A DNA stretch of 5,289 nt, from positions 1 through 5,289 of the forward strand of contig CALJGH010000235.1 in assembly GCA_938073925.1 (NCBI GenBank), given 5' to 3'. Positions 1 to 5,045 of the stretch are shown here, piece after piece. The translations under genes were made by a program, and so were the position numbers. The first letter of the stretch is position 1. Every line of letters begins with the position of its first letter. The stretch comes from an uncultured Nitrospinaceae bacterium (lineage in GTDB: Bacteria; Nitrospinota; Nitrospinia; Nitrospinales; VA-1). The notes beneath the pieces are model-generated. The model was not told the origin of the DNA, made no database searches, and saw only the letters and a program-made list of their open reading frames with translations.

Positions 1-228
1 GGAACGTCCCATAAATCTTTTGACCGAGAAAATCGTGTTTTCCGGGTTAGCGATTGCCTGTCGTTTAGCTACCTGCCCCACCAGAATTTCACCTTCTTTG
101 GTGAAAGCGACCACGGAAGGGGTGGTCCGGCTGCCTTCTTCATTTAGGATAACTTTTGGTTCGCTACCCTCCATAACGGCTACCACAGAATTTGTGGTGC
201 CTAAGTCAATGCCTATGATCTTTCCCAT
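1..228 (-). CDS. dnaK: Chaperone DnaK (Hsp70), N-terminal 76 residues, cut by window edge
   Basis: This is the start of the Hsp70 chaperone DnaK, an ATP-driven cytoplasmic protein-folding machine that works with DnaJ and GrpE. The reading frame begins MGKIIGIDLGTTNSVVAVME. It contains the actin-like ATPase phosphate-1 loop (IGIDLGTTNS, residues 5-14), then the conserved stretches TTPSVVAF (about 35-42) and VGQVAKRQA (about 50-58), and reaches VKRFMGR at the edge. Only about one eighth of the usual ~640 residues is present; the rest lies beyond position 1. The start is supported by an AAAGGA ribosome binding site 8 nt upstream and by exact alignment with the typical DnaK N-terminus. No grpE or hrcA lies directly upstream, and the gene has its own candidate promoter at 309-337. 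The family assignment is very secure. Confidence 0.97.
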   Translation of the reverse strand, partial: MGKIIGIDLGTTNSVVAVMEGSEPKVILNEEGSRTTPSVVAFTKEGEILVGQVAKRQAIANPENTIFSVKRFMGRS

Positions 229-308
229 TTGTTGATTCCTTTCTTTATAGATACTTTTAAATTTACATGATTGAGTAAATGGATATAAAATTTTGTCGAA
301 CTGGTTGC

Positions 309-337
309 TAAATAAGACCGAACCCTCATCATGTCAA
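309..337 (-). promoter_or_regulatory. Candidate sigma70-type promoter for dnaK
   Basis: On the minus strand a perfect TTGACA (337-332) is followed after 17 nt by TATTTA (314-309), which matches TATAAT at three of six positions. It would start transcription near position 302 and leave a leader of about 75 nt before the dnaK start codon at 228. No CIRCE inverted repeat (TTAGCACTC-N9-GAGTGCTAA) and no clear sigma32 -10 box (CCCCATNT) were seen, so heat-shock control is not evident here. The -35 is strong and the -10 weak. Confidence 0.45.
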
Positions 338-472
338 GGTGGATGTATGGAAAAAATAGCGATTATTTTTAAATAGGGAGTCATATAAAACCTTTTTTTT
401 AAGTGGTTTATACAGAAGCTCGCGCTTTTCCTCTTTGATTCGTTATAATATTAATAAGGCGACTTGATATTT

Positions 473-489
473 AAACCTGAGGTTTTCAG
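473..489 (+). promoter_or_regulatory. Ribosome binding site within a short palindrome, upstream of the PilZ-like remnant
   Basis: The sequence AAACCTGAGGTTT (473-485) is a dyad: AAACCT pairs with AGGTTT around a central G, or AAACC with GGTTT around a TGA loop. Its GAGG core (479-482) sits 7 nt before the ATG at 490, which is good Shine-Dalgarno spacing. The stem is short, so occlusion of the site is possible but may be fortuitous. The site supports the chosen start of the remnant gene. Confidence 0.45.
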
Positions 490-758
490 ATGGCTGGAAA
501 AGAAGAACATAGAGAATTTATAGGAGTTCCCATAAGGGTCTGGGTAGAAGTTCGCGCTGGAGATTGTGTGATAAAAACCCATGAATCTCATGACCTTAGC
601 ATGACAGGCATATCCCTAAAATAGCATGTTATATTTCTGTGTTTCTGGAAGGAGTTGAACCTCCAATTCATCTCGATATGAAGAGGAGGGTGGGTCGTTC
701 TAACGAGCAGGAGCTTGCTGTAGAGTTTAGTGAATTATATTTTTCTATTAATATTTAA
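490..758 (+). pseudogene. Broken PilZ-domain-like gene (frameshifted, internally shortened)
   Basis: No single open frame covers this gene. From the ATG at 490 the first frame gives 44 residues (MAGKEEHREFIGVPIRVWVE..., ending DLSMTGISLK) and stops at TAG 622-624. A second frame (codons in phase with 612, stop TAA 756-758) continues with ISVFLEGVEPPIHLDMKRRV and then SNEQELAVEFSEL. Together they read like a small PilZ domain, the fold that often binds cyclic di-GMP. The first part carries the D-x-S-x-x-G motif (DLSMTG) and the second the closing beta strands ending AVEFSEL. The usual loop of roughly 8-10 residues between the two motifs is missing, which fits a deletion of 3n+1 nt. The second arginine of the usual RxxxR motif also appears replaced (REFIG). 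After EFSEL the frame ends quickly, without the helix usual in the family. The good ribosome binding site suggests a once-functional gene. PilZ assignment is by recalled motif pattern and is moderately sure; the frame break is seen directly. Confidence 0.6.
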
Positions 759-820
759 AGATAATTCAATGTGATTTGTTTATTAAAATTATGTCGAAGA
801 AGTTTTTTCTATCTTTGAAC

Positions 821-866
821 AAAAAAAGCCCGCTTATATTTGAAATATAAGCGGGCGATATTTTTC
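821..866. terminator. Bidirectional intrinsic terminator between convergent genes
   Basis: Positions 828-840 (GCCCGCTTATATT) pair perfectly with 844-856 (AATATAAGCGGGC) around a 3-nt TGA loop, giving a 13-bp stem with a GC-rich base. For minus-strand transcripts from the gene at 904-1623 the stem is followed directly by seven T (827-821), an ideal rho-independent terminator. For plus-strand transcripts of the PilZ-like remnant it is followed by GATATTTTTCTT. It lies 48 nt beyond the stop codon of the minus-strand gene. Confidence 0.93.
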
Positions 867-903
867 TTAAGTTTTTGGATTTTATAAAGCAAAAATTTAG
901 AAA

Positions 904-1623
904 TTATTCGGCATTTTCGTCCAGACCTTGTTCGAGTTCACCCATGAAAAGGGTCGTCTCTTCTTTTACAGGGACCTTAGCTGCCGCTTTACGCTCTGCA
1001 ATATCTTCCAACTCTGCCTTGCCTTCTTTTGATTCTCCCCAGCATTCAAATCCTTCTTTTCTTAATCTGCGAATAGCTTCCGTAACTTTCACAAGTTTTT
1101 CGCCAGTTATATCTCGAAGAGAAATAAGGGCGTCTTCATGACCATCGTATTGACAGAATGCCATGGTGTAGCAGTTGGTATTTGCGCGGATCATCTTTAA
1201 AGTGATATTCGCAAAATGACAGTGGACACCAATTAATATGCAGGTTTCGATTTTATTATGTTGAATGGTCAGATTTGGATGACATGGATTGATCACCCAT
1301 TCAGGATCAATTTTAGGATAAATGGGACGATAGTCTGGCATGGTAATGATGTTCATACCCGGAACCTCATTACGAAGCTCCATGCATAATTCAGCTTTGT
1401 GCACGGTTTCATCATTCCAACCCCAAACGATCATAGGCCCCGGAAAAAGGGTGGGGTTCCGTCGTGACAATATTTCACGGGCTGCCTTTTCGATTGCTAC
1501 ATCGGTGGGTACATGTTCTCCCTCCACTAGCTCCATACCCGTTCCCTGCGCAGGTTGGAATATGCCCATTCTAGCAGCAGACGGGGGAAGTAAACCGATT
1601 GGACCAACTTCTAATTTGGGCAT
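904..1623 (-). CDS. Probable epsilon subunit of a five-subunit 2-oxoacid:ferredoxin oxidoreductase (PorE/ForE-like; 'CO dehydrogenase beta subunit family')
   Basis: This 239-residue cytoplasmic protein has no signal peptide or membrane segment. It resembles the small fifth (epsilon) subunit of the pyruvate or 2-oxoglutarate:ferredoxin oxidoreductases of Hydrogenobacter and Nitrospira-type bacteria. Those enzymes carboxylate acetyl-CoA or succinyl-CoA in the reductive TCA cycle. The subunit is often labelled 'carbon monoxide dehydrogenase beta subunit family', although it is not a CODH catalytic subunit. Recognisable blocks are NPTLFPGPMIVW (56-67), MPDYRPIYPKIDPE (95-108), INPCHPNLTIQHNKIETC (111-128), VHCHFANITLKMIR (133-146), TNCYTMAFC (149-157) and GHEDALISLRD (161-171). 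Seven cysteines (80, 114, 128, 135, 151, 157, 194) and several histidines cluster in the core, but there is no CxxCxxC ferredoxin motif. The C-terminal ~50 residues are charged and look variable. The start is fixed by GGAGG at 1637-1633. No other subunit gene lies within the window, so it appears to be transcribed alone. The assignment is from recalled patterns; the precise substrate partner cannot be told. Confidence 0.68.
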   Translation of the reverse strand: MPKLEVGPIGLLPPSAARMGIFQPAQGTGMELVEGEHVPTDVAIEKAAREILSRRNPTLFPGPMIVWGWNDETVHKAELCMELRNEVPGMNIITMPDYRPIYPKIDPEWVINPCHPNLTIQHNKIETCILIGVHCHFANITLKMIRANTNCYTMAFCQYDGHEDALISLRDITGEKLVKVTEAIRRLRKEGFECWGESKEGKAELEDIAERKAAAKVPVKEETTLFMGELEQGLDENAE

Positions 1624-1632
1624 CTAAACAAA

Positions 1633-1637
1633 CCTCC
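1633..1637 (-). promoter_or_regulatory. Strong Shine-Dalgarno site of the PorE/ForE-like gene
   Basis: On the minus strand a perfect GGAGG, extended to TTGGAGGTTT, ends 9 nt before the ATG at 1623. It is the best ribosome binding site in the window and contrasts with the weak or absent sites before lptD and pyrE. This suggests high, independent translation of the downstream gene. Confidence 0.85.
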
Positions 1638-1659
1638 AAAGAGTTTCTAGCAATAAGGA

Positions 1660-1688
1660 ATTATATATTCCGAGATATTTGCCGGTAA
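1660..1688 (-). promoter_or_regulatory. Possible proximal promoter (P2) of the PorE/ForE-like gene
   Basis: A perfect TATAAT (1665-1660, minus) lies 17 nt downstream of TTACCG (1688-1683), a weak -35 matching three of six positions. The -10 is embedded in GGAAT-N5-ATTCC (1657-1671), a small inverted repeat that could be an operator or chance. Transcription from here would give a short leader of about 30 nt containing the Shine-Dalgarno site. AT-rich spacers often produce -10-like strings, so this is tentative. Confidence 0.3.
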
Positions 1689-1690
1689 TA

Positions 1691-1735
1691 AAGCTTTATT
1701 TTAGAAAGGGATATAGCCTTTCTTGAAAAAAGCTT
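1691..1735. repeat. Long imperfect inverted repeat in the leader of the PorE/ForE-like gene
   Basis: AAGCTTT (1691-1697) pairs with AAAGCTT (1729-1735). TTT (1699-1701) pairs with AAA (1726-1728). AGAAAGG (1703-1709) pairs with CCTTTCT (1717-1723) around a 7-nt GATATAG loop. This gives 17 Watson-Crick pairs, interrupted by single unpaired bases at 1698 and 1724 and by one position (1702/1725) that is a wobble in plus-strand RNA but an A-C mismatch in minus-strand RNA. No T tract follows on the minus strand, so it does not look like a terminator. It lies about 70-110 nt upstream of the start codon, within any transcript starting at the distal promoter, and could be a regulatory stem or an mRNA-stabilising element. 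Confidence 0.55.
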
Positions 1736-1744
1736 CTCAAATTT

Positions 1745-1770
1745 AAAAATCAGTAGGGGAAATCCCCCTA
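1745..1770 (-). terminator. Terminator-like hairpin downstream of pyrE
   Basis: In the minus-strand direction TAGGGG pairs perfectly with CCCCTA around a GATTT loop (1770-1754). After CTGA the stem is followed by five T (1749-1745). The stem is only 6 bp but has four G-C pairs. It lies about 115 nt beyond the pyrE stop codon and probably ends the folC-lptD-pyrE transcript. It also lies downstream of the candidate promoter at 1785-1813, so it could act as an attenuator for the next gene. Confidence 0.5.
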
Positions 1771-1784
1771 GTCAAGAAACGTGC

Positions 1785-1813
1785 ATATTATTATTTATAA
1801 AGGATTATGTCAA
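1785..1813 (-). promoter_or_regulatory. Candidate distal promoter (P1) of the PorE/ForE-like gene
   Basis: On the minus strand a perfect TTGACA (1813-1808) is followed after exactly 17 nt by TAATAT (1790-1785), which matches the -10 consensus at four of six positions. The spacer is very AT-rich. This is the best sigma70-type promoter in the window. Initiation near 1778 would give a leader of about 155 nt that contains both the terminator-like hairpin and the long inverted repeat before the Shine-Dalgarno site. Confidence 0.5.
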
Positions 1814-1884
1814 TATCTATATGGATAAAGTTGGGGTAATTTGTTACGCATATAAGTATCTCAGGCACTTGATCAAGTTTGTCT

Positions 1885-2526
1885 TTAAAAACCCTTATTT
1901 TCTGCCCATTTAAAGGGTTCCTTATGCCAGATGCGTAGGGACTCGATTTGATCGTTTGGCAGCATTTGCATGGACTCCGCTTCCTTAAGCAGATCTGGGA
2001 AGGTGAGAATGGAGTGGTATTGGCAGTTGATTTTATCGAATCGTTGACGAGCTTCGATGAACCCATAAGTAAAAATACAGAAGCAATGCTCGACGATACC
2101 GCCCACTTCGCGAATTGCGTTCACGGCGTTTATTGCGCTTCCACCTGTCGAGATAAGATCTTCGATTAACAAAACTTTTTGGCCGGGAACAAGTGGGCCT
2201 TCAATTTGATTGCCCATTCCATGAGATTTTGTGGTGGCTCTCACATAAATAAGGGGCTTGCTAAGTCTGTCTGCCAATGTAGTTGCATGAGGAATTCCCG
2301 CAGTAGCTGTTCCTGCAATGACATCTACATTATCAACGGATGCCTCTGAATATTTTGCAAATATTTGTGCGATGAAAGACCGATACTCGGCTTTTCCAAG
2401 TAGAAGACGGTTATCATTATAGATGGGCATTTTGTATCCTGATGCCCAGGTAAAAGGCTTTTCTGGACTGAGGCGTATGGCACCTGATTCCAAAGCCATT
2501 CTAGATAATTTAGATGAATCGCTCAT
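1885..2526 (-). CDS. pyrE: Orotate phosphoribosyltransferase
   Basis: PyrE transfers ribose-5-phosphate from PRPP to orotate to make orotidine monophosphate, the fifth step of de novo pyrimidine synthesis in the cytoplasm. The 213 residues match the usual family length. The PRPP-binding signature is VLLIEDLISTGGSA (118-131), with the paired acidic residues E122-D123. The flexible catalytic loop is YVRATTKSHGMGNQIEG (94-110), where R96, K100 and H102 align with E. coli R99, K103 and H105. The position of E. coli K100 is alanine here (A97). GTATAGIPHA (72-81) forms the conserved phosphate-contacting region, and FTWASGYKMPIYNDNR (25-40) is the N-terminal substrate region. The start overlaps the lptD stop as ATGA. 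The nearest GGAG is about 15 nt upstream (2545-2542), too far for a normal site, so translational coupling to lptD is likely. It is the last gene of the unit and is followed by a terminator-like hairpin at 1745-1770. Confidence 0.95.
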   Translation of the reverse strand: MSDSSKLSRMALESGAIRLSPEKPFTWASGYKMPIYNDNRLLLGKAEYRSFIAQIFAKYSEASVDNVDVIAGTATAGIPHATTLADRLSKPLIYVRATTKSHGMGNQIEGPLVPGQKVLLIEDLISTGGSAINAVNAIREVGGIVEHCFCIFTYGFIEARQRFDKINCQYHSILTFPDLLKEAESMQMLPNDQIESLRIWHKEPFKWAENKGF

Positions 2527-5045
2527 TTGAGTGGTTCAAAACTCCTGTGCATAAATTTTTCTTTTTGTCCTGAACTGATGGAACCCAAACCACGAAATGT
2601 GATTCCTGCGAGAAATTTAGTTTCGCTAGCCCCTGCGCTCGTACCTGACGTACTGTTGAAGTTGTTCCGTTGGATAAAGTCCACATTAAATCCCCAGCAT
2701 TTGCAGGGGTTATCATACAGCAAACTTAAATTAGTTTCCCTATGGGTTGCGGTTTTTTCATCCAGTCTCGTACTGGCTTTAAAATTCCATCCTTTTTTGA
2801 AATCCCAATCCAGTGTGGCTACGGTCGATACGTCGGCTCTTCGAGTGAACCGTCTTTCAATATAAAGGGTAACTTCCTCCATAGGTCTAAACCCAATTTG
2901 GAAGTTGAAAGTTTTTAAAACATTATCGTTGATGTCATAAGTAGAATCAAAGTTTAGCAAAAGGGGATCGACAAGTCTGCTATCTAGATCGAAACGGACA
3001 TCCGAGAAAGGTTCGCTGGGGTTGTCGGTTGTGTCGACTCTGCCTGCTTCTAGGAGATCAAAACTCTGGCTGAGGTCGAATCTTAATACTTGCCGGGTAT
3101 TAGAGTCACCCTTTGGATCCGCTTCTTTTTGCAAGATTCTTTGGGTCAATGAATAGGTGACCAAGCTTTTAGGGCTGATCAAATCTATGGCATCGAATCT
3201 TTGTATTTTATCTTTATCCTTTCTATCTAAGTCAGGAATGTAATTAAATGTAAGCCTGGGTTCGAGTAAATGTTTGATTTTAGGAATGAGTTTGTTGCGG
3301 GTCTCGAAGACCTTTTCAAACGTGGGTCCTTTAAGAGTAGCGATCAGGTCTAATGCTTCGCGAGAAAAGAATCCTTCATCGTTTTGGCCTTTGCTATAGA
3401 GAGTTTCACGCACACCCAGAGTTGGAGTAAAGCTGAGCCAGGGTGCTAATGGAAAGCTACGGCTGATCTGTGGGTGGAAATCGAGTCTCTGAACTAAGAA
3501 ATTATCGTCAATGTCTGGGGCTGAATTAAGATCGGTTAAGAAAGAGGTGAATTTGGTATCTTGATTAAAATAAAACTCAGAGTCTCCAATAGCTTGCCTT
3601 TGAGATTTATACGTTATTTGAGGTAGCTCTCCGAGAGTCTGATCGCTGGCAATATCGGTGCTGTCTCGATAACGGGTAAGAATTTCCAAACTATTACTAT
3701 CCCAACTTTTTCTAATAGTTGCGTAAGAATTAGAAATGCGGCGATTTCTTTGATTGGTGTCATCGTTAAAAGTCTTGTTGTATTCTGCTCCTTCCAGATC
3801 CAGGGTTCCGTCGAATTGAAAACCCATAGGCAGGTCCTGCTTATGTTTTGCATCCACCTTCCAAAATGTTTCTCCCGTTATTTTGTCATCGATAAGTGAC
3901 CCGGTTAAAATTCCCTGAGTTGTCTGGCTGGGAGTGTACCGGTATTCAACTCCTGGAGAAAAGCCTCGTTTGCTTCTGTATCCCATTTTAAAAGTTGCAT
4001 CGGAGTGGTCATCGATGGCCCAGAAATATTCGTTGTTGAGGGTCGCTCCATCGATATCGCTGTTGCCAAATGAGGGGAATAGAAATCCGCTTTTTCTGTC
4101 CTGATTCATGGGCAGGTAACCCGCAGGAATATAGAGTATTGGAATATCTCTTATCCTTAAAACGCCACCTGTGAAAACAACCCTGTCACCCGTAATGATA
4201 TCCATGGTCTCGGCTTCAAATAACCAGTCTGGCAATTTCCCCGTGCAAGTGGTGAGTGATACAGACTTGGCTTTATAGTGGTTATCTGAAAGTCGAGATA
4301 ACTCGTGGCTTTTTATGTAGTGAGTTTTTCCAAGGCGTCCTCGAGTCTGGAGAATTGTTCCTTTTTGGTTTTTAATATTGAAATGTGATTTGCTAGCTTT
4401 CAACCGGGTACCATCGCTACTCCGAATTATAACGTTGCCCTTGGCCTTGCCTTTACCTGTTTTATTATTGATTTTGATTTTATCTGCTTGAATCGTTTTG
4501 TCCTCCATCCGGATTTTTACTCTTCCCCATGCCCAGATAATTTCCTTTTTTACGTTTTGTCTTACATGATCAGCGAGAATTGATATTTCATCTTTTGCGC
4601 GCTTTCTTTTGCCATTTTTTTTGGGGGAGCTTATCCGAGGCTCATCTTTTTTAACCCATTCCGGAAAATTGAGAGGGACGGGCATGCGGCTATTTTCATA
4701 CGCAGACAAAGGCTCGCCATTCGCCCAATACCATTCAGGAGAGTCGTCTGGTGTGGAAGGTCCAAACTTTTGATCCAGTATTTCGGATTCAGTTGGGGTG
4801 AGAGGTGTGCCATCTGCCCAAAACCAGTTTGGGATATAGCCAGGTAGTATTTTGAACCCGGACTCTGTTAAAAAAACTTCGTCATCCGAATAGATCCGGT
4901 CAAAACTCTGCGGTATTGCATCAACTTCTTGTGAAGAAGAAACAGTGTCAGTAGGTTCTAATGGGATAGTTTGGACGTCATCACTGGAAGATGCATCATT
5001 TGCCAGGGCGAGGAGGATTCCCAGGATTAGAAAAACTTTTTTCAT
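2523..5045 (-). CDS. lptD: LPS-assembly outer-membrane protein LptD (OstA/Imp)
   Basis: LptD is the outer-membrane barrel that, with the lipoprotein LptE, inserts lipopolysaccharide into the outer leaflet. The product has 840 residues, within the family's usual 750-950. MKKVFLILGILLALA (1-15) is a signal peptide core, with cleavage likely between 16 and 20. Residues 71-121 hold two copies of a tryptophan-rich motif (WFWADGTPL and WYWANGEPL), and 139-153 form a basic linker. Residues about 150-290 form the OstA/LptA-like jellyroll that meets the periplasmic bridge (RVKIRMEDKTIQADKI and following). The barrel runs from about 295 (RDIPILYIPAGYLP, 299-312; RKSGFLFPSFG, 317-327) to the closing strand FLAGITFRGLGS (811-822). 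Cysteines are C267, in the conserved TTCTGKLPDW, plus C781 and C783. A longer frame opens at 5153, but the signal peptide fixes the start at 5045, 50 nt inside folC, with no clear Shine-Dalgarno site. The gene is probably coupled to folC upstream and overlaps pyrE downstream by 4 nt. Confidence 0.93.
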   Translation of the reverse strand: MKKVFLILGILLALANDASSSDDVQTIPLEPTDTVSSSQEVDAIPQSFDRIYSDDEVFLTESGFKILPGYIPNWFWADGTPLTPTESEILDQKFGPSTPDDSPEWYWANGEPLSAYENSRMPVPLNFPEWVKKDEPRISSPKKNGKRKRAKDEISILADHVRQNVKKEIIWAWGRVKIRMEDKTIQADKIKINNKTGKGKAKGNVIIRSSDGTRLKASKSHFNIKNQKGTILQTRGRLGKTHYIKSHELSRLSDNHYKAKSVSLTTCTGKLPDWLFEAETMDIITGDRVVFTGGVLRIRDIPILYIPAGYLPMNQDRKSGFLFPSFGNSDIDGATLNNEYFWAIDDHSDATFKMGYRSKRGFSPGVEYRYTPSQTTQGILTGSLIDDKITGETFWKVDAKHKQDLPMGFQFDGTLDLEGAEYNKTFNDDTNQRNRRISNSYATIRKSWDSNSLEILTRYRDSTDIASDQTLGELPQITYKSQRQAIGDSEFYFNQDTKFTSFLTDLNSAPDIDDNFLVQRLDFHPQISRSFPLAPWLSFTPTLGVRETLYSKGQNDEGFFSREALDLIATLKGPTFEKVFETRNKLIPKIKHLLEPRLTFNYIPDLDRKDKDKIQRFDAIDLISPKSLVTYSLTQRILQKEADPKGDSNTRQVLRFDLSQSFDLLEAGRVDTTDNPSEPFSDVRFDLDSRLVDPLLLNFDSTYDINDNVLKTFNFQIGFRPMEEVTLYIERRFTRRADVSTVATLDWDFKKGWNFKASTRLDEKTATHRETNLSLLYDNPCKCWGFNVDFIQRNNFNSTSGTSAGASETKFLAGITFRGLGSISSGQKEKFMHRSFEPLK
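4683..4835 (-). repeat. Tandem W-x-W-A-[DN]-G-x-P-L repeat encoded in the LptD N-terminal extension
   Basis: Two segments of the LptD precursor repeat with a period of 31 residues. Copy 1 is residues 71-90 (IPNWFWADGTPLTPTESEIL, nt 4835-4776). Copy 2 is residues 102-121 (SPEWYWANGEPLSAYENSRM, nt 4742-4683). A short third echo, FPEWVKKDEP (127-136), follows. The block sits between the signal peptide and the LptA-like domain, where I know of no standard LptD domain. It is periplasmic by inference. Function is unknown to me. Confidence 0.7.

Noticed and set aside
444..449. Perfect TATAAT on the plus strand 41 nt upstream of the PilZ-like remnant
   Set aside because: The sequence 16-18 nt upstream (around CGCGCT) does not resemble a -35 box and there is no extended -10 TGn, so a promoter call is not supported beyond an AT-rich match.
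746..850. Third-frame reading beyond the PilZ-like remnant (LKIIQCDLFIK...) as a leftover of the lost C-terminal helix
   Set aside because: The similarity is to only a few residues, it needs a further frameshift and passes an in-frame stop at 749-751, and it runs into the terminator; too weak to include.
1340..1627. Plus-strand open frame of 95 codons opposite the PorE/ForE-like gene
   Set aside because: It is antisense to a well-conserved minus-strand gene, has no recognisable motif and no convincing ribosome binding site; it is a shadow frame.
1867..1878. Perfect 12-bp palindrome ACTTGATCAAGT just after the pyrE stop
   Set aside because: It lacks a loop and a T tract for a terminator, is far from any promoter, and a palindrome of this size can occur by chance in AT-rich sequence.
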